Source: Actinoallomurus iriomotensis | Lineage (GTDB): Bacteria; Actinomycetota; Actinomycetes; Streptosporangiales; Streptosporangiaceae | Assembly: GCF_030269445.1 (NCBI RefSeq) | Contig: NZ_BSTJ01000008.1 | Span: 310,001 to 374,000 of the forward strand | Direction: 5' to 3' | DNA: 64,000 nucleotides | Shown here: one piece after another, positions 50,693 through 60,151 of the stretch | Numbering within the stretch: position 1 is the first letter of the stretch | How the letters are laid out: each line of letters begins with the position of its first letter | Translations under genes and position numbers: made by a program | The notes under the pieces: model-generated | Seen by the model: the letters and a program-made list of their open reading frames with translations, nothing else | Database searches by the model: none | What the model was told of the DNA's origin: nothing

Positions 50693-51837
50693 CGGGACAT
50701 CTCCGCGGTCCGTTCGTGCAGTGCGCTCATCAGCAGGTCGGCGGCGTCGTCGTGGCTTGCCGCGCCATACGGCTGTGCTGGAACGGTCGCGAGCGGAATG
50801 CCCACGCGCTCGAGGGACTCGCGTTGTACCGGCACATCCCACGCCGGCGCGTCGTCGTACTGCCGAGCCCAGGCGACGACCAGGTCCGCGCCGCAGGCGG
50901 CGGCCATCCGTGCCGTCTGCTCGGCGCGTACTGCCGCGGCATGCCCGGCGGATGCGGGCGCGGCCAGCGCGCGGGATCGCCCGAGCGTGCTGCGGATGTG
51001 CTGCGAGGGTCCGATGTCCCGTTCGCCGGCAAGGGCGCCCCAGTCGTGGTCCTCACCGACGATGACCGCTCCGAGCGATTCGATCAACTGGTAGGCCGAC
51101 GGGTTGTCGTGGCCGCAGCCGGTGAGGAACACCCGGATTCCCTGCCGGCGCGGCAGATCGCCGGCGTCGGCCAGCAGCTGCTCGGCCAGTGCGCACCATA
51201 CCCGCGGTGAGCTGACGAAGGCCGCGCCGATCACCGCGAGCGCCTGGACCCCGGTCAGCCGTGGTCCGTCCGGCGCGCTGCGGAGTTCGGTTCCCACCGC
51301 ACGGATCAGCGCGCGGACCCGGTCGTGCTCGGCAGCGGCATCCCGCAGGTCCGCGTCGGTGATCGGCCGGTGCGCCCAATCGCTCATCTCGGCGATGAAG
51401 GCGTCCAGCCGAGTCCGGTTGTAGACGGCCGACGTACGTTGCGGCAGGTGCAGCAGGTCGAAGAAGGTGAGCCGCGGTATGCCCGGACGTCGTTCCAGGC
51501 GCTGGATCTCGCGCAGGTACAAGAACAATCGCACCGTGCCCTCGCAGTCGGCGGACAGCGTCAGGCCGGCCGAGGCGGCCGCGTCCCCATCCAGCAACCG
51601 CGCGAGCTGGGAGACGGCGGCCCCGTCGATGCCCGGGCCGCAGTAGCGCGCGGCCGACTCGTACGCGCCGGACCGGCCGGAAAAGCGGAACGGGGCGAAT
51701 CCGGCGGCGGAGAGAACCTCCACGGGAACGTCCGCGCCCACATACGCCACCGTCGGCCGACCGTCCAGGGCGGCGGGCACCGGACCGGTACGTGTCTCGT
51801 ACAGCGCCGCGAGTTGGCCGAGCGCATCCATGATCAC
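50689..51837 (-). CDS. 2-hydroxyacyl-CoA dehydratase/benzoyl-CoA reductase-like subunit B
   Basis: A 382-residue partner of the previous protein. AYVGADVPVEVLSAAGFAPFRF, RYCGPGIDG and LTLSADCEGTVRLFLYLREI match the N-terminal domain, where Cys-66 and the Cys of SADCEG correspond to cluster ligands. RVFLTGCGHDNPSAYQLIESLGAVIVGEDHDWGAL matches the C-terminal domain. The third ligand region (normally a Cys after GVxxxxxKFC) reads GADLVVAWARQYDDAP, so that Cys is missing. Start GTG 51837 or ATG 51831. First gene of the leftward operon, with no ATP-dependent activator gene nearby. Confidence 0.75.
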   Translation of the reverse strand: MIMDALGQLAALYETRTGPVPAALDGRPTVAYVGADVPVEVLSAAGFAPFRFSGRSGAYESAARYCGPGIDGAAVSQLARLLDGDAAASAGLTLSADCEGTVRLFLYLREIQRLERRPGIPRLTFFDLLHLPQRTSAVYNRTRLDAFIAEMSDWAHRPITDADLRDAAAEHDRVRALIRAVGTELRSAPDGPRLTGVQALAVIGAAFVSSPRVWCALAEQLLADAGDLPRRQGIRVFLTGCGHDNPSAYQLIESLGAVIVGEDHDWGALAGERDIGPSQHIRSTLGRSRALAAPASAGHAAAVRAEQTARMAAACGADLVVAWARQYDDAPAWDVPVQRESLERVGIPLATVPAQPYGAASHDDAADLLMSALHERTAEMSR

Positions 51838-52169
51838 TCACCCCATTCCGTTATCGCGAGCCCACCAGCGGACCGGATAACACGACATAAGCTCGCGACT
51901 GGTGGCAACAAGCTACATCCCTTTGTTCGCGGGAAGCCTTCTAGCCGCACCGTTTATCCACATGCCCAGTCGCCCGCAAACAGTACGCCGAGGAGAATGT
52001 GCGACACAACCGTTGACGCCTGGCAGATCAGGAACATACGATCCACCGCACACTCGACGGCGATCCGGCGGCGGTGCCTCCGCGCCACGGCCGTCGTTGC
52101 CCGATCACGGTCGGCACTGCCGCGCTGGCGTGAGGCGGTCAGCCGCTCCCCGGAGATGAGGAGGAAACA
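51838..52169. other. divergent promoter region
   Basis: About 330 bases between the leftward CoA operon and the rightward transporter operon. The GAGGAGG ribosome site for the binding-protein gene is at its right edge. Promoters and PaaX or IclR sites probably lie here, but I could not identify a clear palindrome. Confidence 0.45.
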
Positions 52170-53753
52170 ATGCGCAGACCTTCACGTAGCGGACGGCGCT
52201 CGCCGATGATGGTGGGGGCGATCAGCGCTGTCGCGATCACCCTGCTCGGCGCGGCGGCGTGTTCGTCGTCCAGCGGTGGGTCTTCGGGCGGTGCCTCGTC
52301 ATCGAAACTCACGTTGCAGTTCACGGGGCCGCCGATCAGCCTCAACCCGGCGCTGGGCGGCAACGGGCTCTCGGCGGTCTTCACCGCGCTGGCCTACGAC
52401 TCGCTGATCCATCTCAGTGGCGATGGCAAGCTCGTACCGGACCTGGCCACCTCCTGGAACTACGTCGGCCAGGACAACAAGGTCTTCGAGATGACCCTGC
52501 GCCAAGGGGTCAAGTTCAGTGACGGCAGCCCGCTGACGGCCGACGCGGTGGTGGCGTCGATGAACTACTTCCGCAAGGCCGGTGGTGGCCTGGTCGGCGA
52601 CGCCGGGCCGGTCGACTCGATCTCCGCCGTGGGGCCGGACAAGGTGCGCGTCACTTACAAGTCCCCGAACCCCGACGCCGCCATGACGATGACGCAGTAC
52701 CACGGGATCGGGACGATCATCGGACCGAAGGGCCTCGCGAATCCCCAGTCTCTGCTGACGGCCAGCGACGGAACCGGGCAGTACGTCTACAACGGTAAGA
52801 CGTCGGTCACCAACAGTCGCTACACCTACGACAAGAACCCCGGCTATTTCAACCCCTCCGCCCAGATGTTCGGCGGGGTCACCATCCGCGTCATCGGCGA
52901 TGCGCAGGCCGTGCTGTCCGCGGCACAGACCGGGCAGGTGCAGTTCGCCGGCGGCGCCGCCTCGACGGCCGAGGCGGCGAAACAAGCCAAACTGAACGTG
53001 TTGTCCGCACCGTTCTTCAACTGGACGCTGATCCTGGCCGACTCCGCCGGGAAGACCAGTAAGCCACTGGGCGACGCTCGGGTCCGGCAGGCGATCGCCT
53101 ACGCGCTCGACCGCAAAGGCCTGGCGAACGCCCTCGGCGGACAGTACGCCGCTCCCAGCACACAGGTGCTGCTACCCGGAACCGACGGGTACCTGCCGCA
53201 GGCCGGATACGACTACGACCTGGCCAAGGCGAAGAGCCTGATGGCCGAGGCGGGTTACGCGAACGGTTTCTCGATGACCGTCCTCACCGAATCCCTCCTC
53301 GACCGGAACACCACCTACTCGCAGGCCATCGTGCACGCGCTCGGGGACATCGGGATCAAGGCCACGCTGCACGTGGAATCGACCGGTATCGGGCAGTTCA
53401 GCGGTGACGCGCTGAGCAAGAAGTACCCCGCGATCATCTTTCCCAGCGCGGGGACCGACATGTTCCAGGCGCACAACCAGATCTCCAATGGGTTGTTCAA
53501 CCCGTTCGGCAACAAGGACCGGCAACTGGAGTCAACGCTGGCGAAGGCATTCGCGTCCGACGGCGCCGACCGCACGCGTCTCTACCAGCAGGCCTCCCAG
53601 CGCTATCACGACCTCGCCTGGTACGTCCCGGTGTTCTCCACCCAGAACCTGCTGTACGTCGGCCCGAAGCTGACCAATGTCAAGACCTCGGTGCTGAACC
53701 CCAACCCGATGCCGGTGGCTCCGACCGCCGATCTCGCCTGGAAGAGCAAGTAG
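52170..53753 (+). CDS. ABC transporter substrate-binding lipoprotein (SBP family 5)
   Basis: A 527-residue exported lipoprotein. The signal ends in the lipobox LLGAAACSSS (Cys31). The body is a type II peptide/nickel-binding protein: SLNPALGGNGLSAVFTALAYDSLIHL, EMTLRQGVKFSDGSPLTADAVVASMNYF, RVRQAIAYALDRKGLANAL and YAPS- and YDYDLAKAKSLMAEAGY-type segments. It delivers a solute to the permeases encoded next. The start has GAGGAGG five bases upstream. With the catabolic neighbours, the cargo may be an aromatic acid, conjugate or peptide-like compound; not determinable. Confidence 0.9.
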   Translation: MRRPSRSGRRSPMMVGAISAVAITLLGAAACSSSSGGSSGGASSSKLTLQFTGPPISLNPALGGNGLSAVFTALAYDSLIHLSGDGKLVPDLATSWNYVGQDNKVFEMTLRQGVKFSDGSPLTADAVVASMNYFRKAGGGLVGDAGPVDSISAVGPDKVRVTYKSPNPDAAMTMTQYHGIGTIIGPKGLANPQSLLTASDGTGQYVYNGKTSVTNSRYTYDKNPGYFNPSAQMFGGVTIRVIGDAQAVLSAAQTGQVQFAGGAASTAEAAKQAKLNVLSAPFFNWTLILADSAGKTSKPLGDARVRQAIAYALDRKGLANALGGQYAAPSTQVLLPGTDGYLPQAGYDYDLAKAKSLMAEAGYANGFSMTVLTESLLDRNTTYSQAIVHALGDIGIKATLHVESTGIGQFSGDALSKKYPAIIFPSAGTDMFQAHNQISNGLFNPFGNKDRQLESTLAKAFASDGADRTRLYQQASQRYHDLAWYVPVFSTQNLLYVGPKLTNVKTSVLNPNPMPVAPTADLAWKSK

Positions 53754-53793
53754 GCGCCGGGAAATCGTCCACGCCGGAAGGAGGACGACGGAC

Positions 53794-54735
53794 ATGCTGA
53801 AGCTGCTGGCCCACCGGGTCGCCCTGTCGATTCCGTTGGTGTTGCTGGTATCGGTGGTGGTGTTCGCCCTCGAATCGCTCGTGCCGGGCGACCCGGCGCG
53901 CACCATCCTGGGGGAGAACGCGACGCCGGAAGGCATCGCCGCCCTGCACCAGCAGATGGGTCTGGACCAGCCGTGGCTCGAGCGCTATTGGCACTGGCTC
54001 TCCGGGCTGTTCCACGGTGATCTCGGGGCCTCCCTGTTCACCGGTGACGCCGTCACCTCGGAGTTGAACGCCCGGCTCGGGGTCACGGTGTCACTGGTGC
54101 TGTGCTGCGTGCTGGTCAGCGCCGTGGCCGGCACCGCCCTCGGGATGTTCAGCGCGATCCGCGGCGGGCCGGCGGCGCGCGTGGTCGACGTGCTGTCGCT
54201 GACCGGGCTCGCGCTGCCGAACTTCTGGGTGGCGATCGTCCTGGTGGCGTTGTTCGCCGTGAAGATCCGCCTGTTCCCGGCGACCGGCTACGTTCCGCTC
54301 GCCGAGTCGCCGGGTCACTGGCTACGTTCACTGGTCCTGCCGGTGATCGCGCTCAGCCTGTTCGGAGTCACGGCGGTGGCCAAGCAGGCCCGCGACGCGA
54401 CGCTGGAGGTGCAGGACACCGACTACATCCGGGTCCTGCGCGGCAACGGTGTCGCCGAGTCGCGGATCGTGCTCAAGCACATGCTGCGCAATGCCGCCAT
54501 CCCCGTGGTCACGGTGCTGGGCGTGGTCGCCGTGTCCATGCTCAGCGGCACGGTGTTCGTCGAGGGCGTGTTCGTGCTCCCCGGTCTCGGCAGCCTGGCC
54601 ACGCAGGCGACCACGGACCACGATCTGCCGGTGATCCTCGGCATCGGCGTCTACTTCACCGTCGTGGTCATCATCCTCAACCTGCTCGTCGACCTCGCAT
54701 ACGGAATGCTGAACCCGAAAGTGAGGGCATCTTGA
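53794..54735 (+). CDS. ABC transporter permease, DppB type
   Basis: A 313-residue inner-membrane protein with six helices. Motifs: the N-terminal helix, VPGDPARTILGENATPEGIAALHQQMGLDQP (typical of DppB-type permeases), LPNFWVAIVLVALFAVKIRLFPATGY and the coupling-helix EAA region ARDATLEVQDTDYIRVLRGNGVAESRIVLKHMLRNAAIPVVT. GGAGG lies upstream. Its stop TGA overlaps the TTG start of the next gene. Confidence 0.92.
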   Translation: MLKLLAHRVALSIPLVLLVSVVVFALESLVPGDPARTILGENATPEGIAALHQQMGLDQPWLERYWHWLSGLFHGDLGASLFTGDAVTSELNARLGVTVSLVLCCVLVSAVAGTALGMFSAIRGGPAARVVDVLSLTGLALPNFWVAIVLVALFAVKIRLFPATGYVPLAESPGHWLRSLVLPVIALSLFGVTAVAKQARDATLEVQDTDYIRVLRGNGVAESRIVLKHMLRNAAIPVVTVLGVVAVSMLSGTVFVEGVFVLPGLGSLATQATTDHDLPVILGIGVYFTVVVIILNLLVDLAYGMLNPKVRAS

Positions 54736-56660
54736 CAACGCTGCCCGAACCGGCGCCCCGCCCGGCGGCGAACGCGGCGAACACGGGCCTGGTGCGGTCG
54801 GTGCTGAGGTCGCCCAGGGGCGCGATCGTCGTCGCGTTCCTCGTCGTACTCATCCTCGCCTGCGCGCTGGCGCCGCTCATCGCGCCGTACGACCCGCTGG
54901 CCCAGCACTTGTCCGCGGTCCGGTCCGGGCCGTCGGGCGGCTACTGGCTGGGCACCGACAGCCTGGGACGCGATCTGCTCAGCCGGTTGCTGCACGGCGG
55001 TCGCAGCTCACTGCTCGGCGTACTGGAGGCGGTGGTCACGCTGTTGATCGTCGCGCTGCCGACGGGTCTGCTCGCCGGGTACCTCGGCGGCACCTTCGAC
55101 CGGATCGCCATGCGCGTCGCCGAGGTGGTCATGTCGGTGCCGGTCGTCATCATCCTGCTCGCGGTGCTGTCGATCTTCAACCACAGCATGACCTCGGCCA
55201 TGATCGCGTTCGGCGTGCTGGGCTCGTCCGGCCTGATGCGGGTGATCCGCGGGGCGGCGCTCACCGCCCGCGAGGAGCTCTACGTGACCGCGGCGGAACT
55301 GATGGGCCTGTCCCGGCTGCAGGTCGTCGTGCGGCACGTGCTTCCCCGATGCCGCGGCGCGATCATCATCCAGGCGTCCTTGTTCGCGGCCGTCACTCTC
55401 GGGGTGCAGACCGGTCTGACGTTCCTGTCTCTGGGACCTCCCCCGCCCGCGGCGACCTGGGGAGGGATGGTCGCCGACGCCGCATCCGTGTTCAACCAGG
55501 ACGCGTGGATGCTCGTGCCGCCCGGGGCGACCATCGCGCTCACGGTGCTCGCCTTCGGCCTGCTGGGCGACGTCGTCCGCGACGTCAGCGCGGAGAAGTA
55601 CGCCGCCGCACCCGCCTCACGCCGCAAACGGCGAACCGGCACGCCCGAGACGGCGGGCCGGCCCGAACCCGCCACCGACATGCTGCTCTCGGTGCGCGAC
55701 CTGTCGGTGGCGACCGATGGTGAGCGTCCACTCACCCTGCTCGACGCCGTCGGCTTCGACATCGCGGCGGGAGAGACCGTCGGCCTGGTCGGCGAGTCGG
55801 GCAGCGGCAAGACGATGACGGCGCGCGCGGTGATCGGGCTGCTCCCCGGCAACTGCCAGATCACCTCGGGACGGGTCGTCTTCGACGGCAGCCCGGTGCA
55901 GGATCTGGACCAGCGCGCGTTCCGTAAGCTGCGCGGCCGCCGGATCGCCATGATCTCGCAGGAACCGATGGCCGCGCTCGACCCCTCCTTCCGCATCGGG
56001 TCCCTGGTCGCGGAGGTCGTCCGGGCAGTCGACGGGATCAAGGGCAAGGCGGCGCACGCCCGCGCGATCGAGCTGCTGCGCATGGTCGAAATCCCCGACC
56101 CCGAGGCCGTCGCCCGCCGGTTCCCTCACCAGATCTCGGGCGGGATGGCCCAGCGGGTCGCGATCGCGATGGCGATCGCCGGCCGCCCCGAACTGCTCAT
56201 CGCCGACGAGCCCACCACGGCTCTCGACGTGACCGTGCAAGCGGAGATCCTCGACCTGCTGCGCTCGCTGCAGCAGCAGAACAACATGGCGATCCTGCTG
56301 GTCACACACGACTGGGGCGTCGTCGCCGACGTCTGCACGAAAGTCGTGGTCATGTACGCCGGCCAGGTGGTCGAGACCGCGCCGGCCGGCGCGGTCTTCG
56401 ACCGGCCGGCACATCCCTACACGCGGGCCCTGCTGCTGTCCAGCCCGGAGAACACCCACATCGGAGAGCGGATCCAGGCCATTCCCGGCTCCGTTCCCAC
56501 GCCACAGCGCTGGCCGGCCGGCTGCCGCTTCGCGAGCCGGTGCGACCTCGCGCAGCCGGGATGCACGGAAGGAGCGATACCCGTCAAGGACATATCCGAA
56601 GGGCGGCTCTCCCGCTGCCTCAGGGTGGACACCCTGCTGGGCGGGGAGGCACGCCGATGA
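54732..56660 (+). CDS. fused ABC permease-ATPase, DppC-DppD type
   Basis: A 642-residue fusion starting at TTG 54732, which overlaps the stop of the DppB gene. Residues about 25-295 are a DppC-type permease: [34 protein letters not shown] and the EAA loop [20 protein letters not shown] short linker ([16 protein letters not shown]) leads to a DppD-type ATPase: Walker [11 protein letters not shown] near 354, signature [16 protein letters not shown], Walker [14 protein letters not shown] and the C-terminal [14 protein letters not shown] cysteine motif (usual role: oligopeptide-type iron-sulfur or structural). Fusions of this type are known in actinomycetes. Confidence 0.92.
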   Translation: MTTLPEPAPRPAANAANTGLVRSVLRSPRGAIVVAFLVVLILACALAPLIAPYDPLAQHLSAVRSGPSGGYWLGTDSLGRDLLSRLLHGGRSSLLGVLEAVVTLLIVALPTGLLAGYLGGTFDRIAMRVAEVVMSVPVVIILLAVLSIFNHSMTSAMIAFGVLGSSGLMRVIRGAALTAREELYVTAAELMGLSRLQVVVRHVLPRCRGAIIIQASLFAAVTLGVQTGLTFLSLGPPPPAATWGGMVADAASVFNQDAWMLVPPGATIALTVLAFGLLGDVVRDVSAEKYAAAPASRRKRRTGTPETAGRPEPATDMLLSVRDLSVATDGERPLTLLDAVGFDIAAGETVGLVGESGSGKTMTARAVIGLLPGNCQITSGRVVFDGSPVQDLDQRAFRKLRGRRIAMISQEPMAALDPSFRIGSLVAEVVRAVDGIKGKAAHARAIELLRMVEIPDPEAVARRFPHQISGGMAQRVAIAMAIAGRPELLIADEPTTALDVTVQAEILDLLRSLQQQNNMAILLVTHDWGVVADVCTKVVVMYAGQVVETAPAGAVFDRPAHPYTRALLLSSPENTHIGERIQAIPGSVPTPQRWPAGCRFASRCDLAQPGCTEGAIPVKDISEGRLSRCLRVDTLLGGEARR

Positions 56661-57697
56661 AGACCGACCCGTTGCTTCAGGTCGAGCGGCTGTGCGTCGA
56701 CTATCCGGGCAGGCGGCGCCAGCGCTTCCGTGCCGTCGACTCCGTCGATTTGACCGTCGCTCCCGGCGAAACGCTGGGCGTGGTCGGTGAGTCGGGCTCC
56801 GGAAAGTCCACGATCGCCAAGGCGATCCTCGGGATCGCCCCCGTCACGGCCGGCACCGTACGCTTCGAGGGCAGCGAACTGGATCCGCGTCGCGTACGGC
56901 GACGCAAGCCGATCACCGACATACAGGTCGTCTTCCAGGACCCGGTCAGCTCACTGGACCCGACCAAGACGGTGGGTTACACCGTCGCCGAGCCGCTCGT
57001 GGCCAGGCTACGGCGGGAGCGCGGCGGGACGGGAGACGTACGCCGGCAGGTGGCGGAAATGCTCGACCGGGTCGGACTGCCGGAGAATGCCGCTTCCCGC
57101 TATCCCGCACAGTTCTCCGGCGGCCAGCGGCAACGGATCGCGATCGCGCGGGCGTTCATCGTTCGTCCCCGGCTCGTCGTCTGCGACGAGGCCGTCAGCG
57201 CCCTGGATCTGTCCGTCCAGGCACAGATACTCAACCTCCTCACCGATGTCCAGCGCGAACTGGGGGTGAGCTATCTGTTCATCTCCCACGACCTGAGCGT
57301 CATCGAGCACGTCTCCGACCGCGTCCTGGTCCTCTACCGGGGACGCGTCATGGAGACCGGCAGCGCCGCATCCGTGGTCCAGTCGCCCCAGCACCCCTAC
57401 ACGCGGGTTCTGCTCGCCGCCGCCCCCGTACACGACCCGCTGCGGCAACGACAACGGCGTGAACTGCGTGCGAGCTACCGGATCGAGCCCAGGGGCGCGG
57501 CGCCCCTCGGGGACTCGTGCCCGTTCGCGCACCGCTGCCGGTTCGCCGTGGACCGGTGCTTCCAGGAACGACCGGTGCTACGACCCACCGGTGTCGACGG
57601 CGCCGTCGCGTGCCACCGCTATGGCGAACTTCCGCCGGACGCCGAGGACGATATCCCCCGCGAGTCGCGGTCGACGACGACCGAAGGATCGAAATGA
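56657..57697 (+). CDS. ABC transporter ATPase, DppF/OppF type
   Basis: A 346-residue ATPase completing the importer. Walker A GESGSGKSTIAKAIL, signature AQFSGGQRQRIAIARAF, Walker B LVVCDEAVSALDLSV and the His switch FISHDLSV are intact. The C-terminus carries CPFAHRCRFAVDRC, the typical oligopeptide-ABC cysteine tail. ATG 56657 overlaps the upstream stop (ATGA) and its own stop overlaps the hydrolase start (ATGA). Confidence 0.92.
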   Translation: MKTDPLLQVERLCVDYPGRRRQRFRAVDSVDLTVAPGETLGVVGESGSGKSTIAKAILGIAPVTAGTVRFEGSELDPRRVRRRKPITDIQVVFQDPVSSLDPTKTVGYTVAEPLVARLRRERGGTGDVRRQVAEMLDRVGLPENAASRYPAQFSGGQRQRIAIARAFIVRPRLVVCDEAVSALDLSVQAQILNLLTDVQRELGVSYLFISHDLSVIEHVSDRVLVLYRGRVMETGSAASVVQSPQHPYTRVLLAAAPVHDPLRQRQRRELRASYRIEPRGAAPLGDSCPFAHRCRFAVDRCFQERPVLRPTGVDGAVACHRYGELPPDAEDDIPRESRSTTTEGSK

Positions 57698-59136
57698 CAG
57701 TCCTCCGCGCCCGTCCGCTCGAGACATCCGCCGGCTCGTTGCCGCTCGGAGCCGCCCGGATCCCCGGAACCGGCTTCGGCGTCGACCTCGCCTCCGCCGG
57801 GTACCGCGAAGACGAGTACCTGGTCACAGGCACCGCGACCGCGTGGACCTATGACGCCGACCTGCGCGCGGTGCCGGCCGATACCGACGTCCCCTACACG
57901 ACCCGGGTTCTCGTCCGCCGACCCGCGGACCCGGTGCGGTTCAACGGCGTGGTGCAGGCCGAACCGCTGCATCCCGAGTACGACACGGCCAACACATGGC
58001 GCGTGCTGCACCCGTGGATCATGCGTACCGGCGCGGCCTGGGTGGGCATCACTCAGGAGCCGCGCATCGCCGAATCCATGCGGACGGAGTTCGACCCGGT
58101 CCGGTACGGCGAGCTCTCGATCCCCACGCCCAGCCTGCGCTACGACATCGTCGCGGACATCGTCACCGCGCTGCGCACACGCGCCGCCGGGTTGTGGGAC
58201 GAGGGACCGGACATCGCCCGCGCCTACCTCTCGGGCTGGTCGATGACCGGCAGCTTCTGCCGGGTATTCCTCGGCGAGGGCTTTCACGAACGCCGGCGGC
58301 TGCCCGGCGGTGCGGCCGTCTTCGACGGTTACGTCGTCGGCATCTCCTCGGGAGGAGCGGCGGGTGCGGGCTACCCCGGTCTGTCGGACGACACCGGCCT
58401 GCCCGGTATGGGGGACGGTCGGCGCACCATCGGCGGGCAAGACGCGCCCGTGATCGAACTACTCAGTGAGGTCGAGTCCGAAACCCATGGCCCGGTCCTG
58501 CGTCCGGACGGCGACGATCCGGCCGACCGGTACCGGCTGTATCAGGTGGCGGGTACCTCGCACGACAGCACCGGCCCGGATCAGGTCAACACCAACCAGG
58601 AGCAGTACCGCCGCCGCGGGTTGCCGGTCCCGAGCCGGCGGATCGTGGAGATGAGGAGTGACGCCCGGCTGGATTTCGTCGCCCGCGCCGTCTTCTCCCT
58701 TCTGGACCGGTGGGTCGCCGAAGGCCAGGCGCCGCCGCACGCGGACCGCTTCGTGTTCGACGGGGAACGCCACGGGGACGCGGTGTCCCTCGCACGGGAC
58801 GAACACGGCAACGTCCTGGGAGGTATCCGCACCCCGTGGATCTCCACACCGGTCGCGCGATACCACCCGCACAGCACACCAGTGCCTGGGGCATGCCGGC
58901 CCTCACCGTGGATGCCGACGATCGAGCCGGCGGCGATGACCTGGCTGGCCGGGAACATGACGCCGTTCTCCGCCGAGTCGCTGAATGCCAGGTACCCGAC
59001 CGCCGAGGACTACCTCAACCGCTACCGGGAAAGCTGCCTGGCCTTGCTCGCTCAGGGCTTCCTGCTCTGGCCGGAGGTGGAGCCGCTGCTGGTCGCGGCC
59101 GAGCAGCGCGCGCTGACGCTGTTCCCCGCATGCTGA
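57694..59136 (+). CDS. alpha/beta-hydrolase-domain protein (PF20091-like)
   Basis: A 480-residue protein of the large hydrolase-domain group that includes secreted and cytoplasmic esterases of aromatic-degrading actinomycetes. It reads YTTRVLVRRPADPVRFNGVVQAEPLHPE, WVGITQEPRIAESMRTEFDPVRYGEL, the nucleophile elbow YLSGWSMTGSF and YRLYQVAGTSHDS (probable catalytic His). No signal peptide is evident. ATG 57694 overlaps the ATPase stop, so it belongs to the importer operon and probably opens an ester or amide bond in the imported compound. Confidence 0.78.
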   Translation: MTVLRARPLETSAGSLPLGAARIPGTGFGVDLASAGYREDEYLVTGTATAWTYDADLRAVPADTDVPYTTRVLVRRPADPVRFNGVVQAEPLHPEYDTANTWRVLHPWIMRTGAAWVGITQEPRIAESMRTEFDPVRYGELSIPTPSLRYDIVADIVTALRTRAAGLWDEGPDIARAYLSGWSMTGSFCRVFLGEGFHERRRLPGGAAVFDGYVVGISSGGAAGAGYPGLSDDTGLPGMGDGRRTIGGQDAPVIELLSEVESETHGPVLRPDGDDPADRYRLYQVAGTSHDSTGPDQVNTNQEQYRRRGLPVPSRRIVEMRSDARLDFVARAVFSLLDRWVAEGQAPPHADRFVFDGERHGDAVSLARDEHGNVLGGIRTPWISTPVARYHPHSTPVPGACRPSPWMPTIEPAAMTWLAGNMTPFSAESLNARYPTAEDYLNRYRESCLALLAQGFLLWPEVEPLLVAAEQRALTLFPAC

Positions 59137-59160
59137 ATTCGGGCTACTACGGAGGTTCTC

Positions 59161-59982
59161 ATGCCCATTTTCGAAACGAACGACGTGCAGCTCTGGTACG
59201 ACGAATACGGGAGCGGTGACGAAGTCGTCCTGTCCAGTGCCTCCGGGTTCGACGGGTACCCGGCTGTGCTCGCGAACGGGCCGACGAATTGCCACGTGTT
59301 CACCATCCAGGCGCGCGGGTTCGGCCGTTCCACCCATCTGCGGGCGGCGCCGGAGCAGGGATGGCTCGGCCAATGGGCCGATGACGTGATCGCCTTCGCC
59401 GACCATCTGGGCGTGTCCCGGTTCGTCTACACCGGTGTCTCGCACGGCGGCGGCATCGGCTGGCATCTGGCGCGGCGCCATCCGCGGCGGCTGAAAGCGC
59501 TCATCTCGGTGGTGGGCACCCCGCACGACCGCGATGGTGATACGTCCTCCTCGGCGGGCCGCCGCGCCGTTGTCGAGAACCGCGGGAACAGGGACGTCAT
59601 CGAGAAGCAGTTCCGCATCCTCGGGGGCTCCACGGACACGCCGGAACGGGCCGCGCTCCGGGAGGAGACCATCGCCTCGCTCATGCGGCGCCACCTGGAG
59701 TACAGCGCCGAGGAGGCCCAGATCAACCAGGGCATGCCGTTCCCCGAGGCCAAGACCAACGAAGAACTCAGCGCGATCCTGCGGACCATCGACGTTCCCG
59801 TGCTCATCCTCGCCGGGATGCGCGATGGCGTCATCTCGCCCGAGTCGGCGCTACGGGCCGCCCGCAGCGTTCCGCGCGCGAAGGCTGTGCTGTTCGAGGA
59901 CGAGGGGCACTTCGTCGCGCGTGAGCGTCCAGAACGGCTGGTCGCCGAGGTCGCCGTGTACCTCGACGAGCTGACTTCCTGA
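59161..59982 (+). CDS. alpha/beta hydrolase
   Basis: A 273-residue single-domain hydrolase. The oxyanion loop lies at SSASGFDGY, the nucleophile in YTGVSHGGGIGW, the acid in AGMRDGVISPE and the base in DEGHFVARERP. GGAGG is five bases upstream of ATG 59161. Size and motifs fit lactonase/enol-ester hydrolase or meta-cleavage hydrolase types (3-oxoadipate enol-lactonase-like). It is the last gene of the importer operon, followed by a hairpin. Confidence 0.85.
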   Translation: MPIFETNDVQLWYDEYGSGDEVVLSSASGFDGYPAVLANGPTNCHVFTIQARGFGRSTHLRAAPEQGWLGQWADDVIAFADHLGVSRFVYTGVSHGGGIGWHLARRHPRRLKALISVVGTPHDRDGDTSSSAGRRAVVENRGNRDVIEKQFRILGGSTDTPERAALREETIASLMRRHLEYSAEEAQINQGMPFPEAKTNEELSAILRTIDVPVLILAGMRDGVISPESALRAARSVPRAKAVLFEDEGHFVARERPERLVAEVAVYLDELTS

Positions 59983-59992
59983 CTGGCCCAGT

Positions 59993-60012
59993 GGCCGCGT
60001 AAGAACGCGGCC
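59993..60012 (+). terminator. hairpin after hydrolase gene
   Basis: GGCCGCGT and ACGCGGCC form a perfect eight-base stem with loop AAGA, 11 bases after the hydrolase stop. No T-tract. It probably ends the importer-hydrolase operon. Confidence 0.65.
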
Positions 60013-60064
60013 GGCACCAACGGCGAACCCGACCGGGCCGTGGGTCGCCCAGCAGGCCCGTAAT

Positions 60065-60081
60065 TTTTCAGCCACTGAAAA
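60065..60081. promoter_or_regulatory. operator-like inverted repeat before the Rieske operon
   Basis: TTTTCAG-CCA-CTGAAAA is a seven-base perfect inverted repeat with three central bases, an A/T-rich island in G+C-rich DNA. It lies 71 bases before the Rieske gene start. Its size and symmetry fit an IclR-family site, and an IclR gene closes the operon. Confidence 0.65.
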
Positions 60082-60151
60082 CCTCTATTTCGCGAGGTGG
60101 GCGCATAGGTCACTGTATGGGCACCTTTCCGGCATCTTCGAGGAGCGGGAC

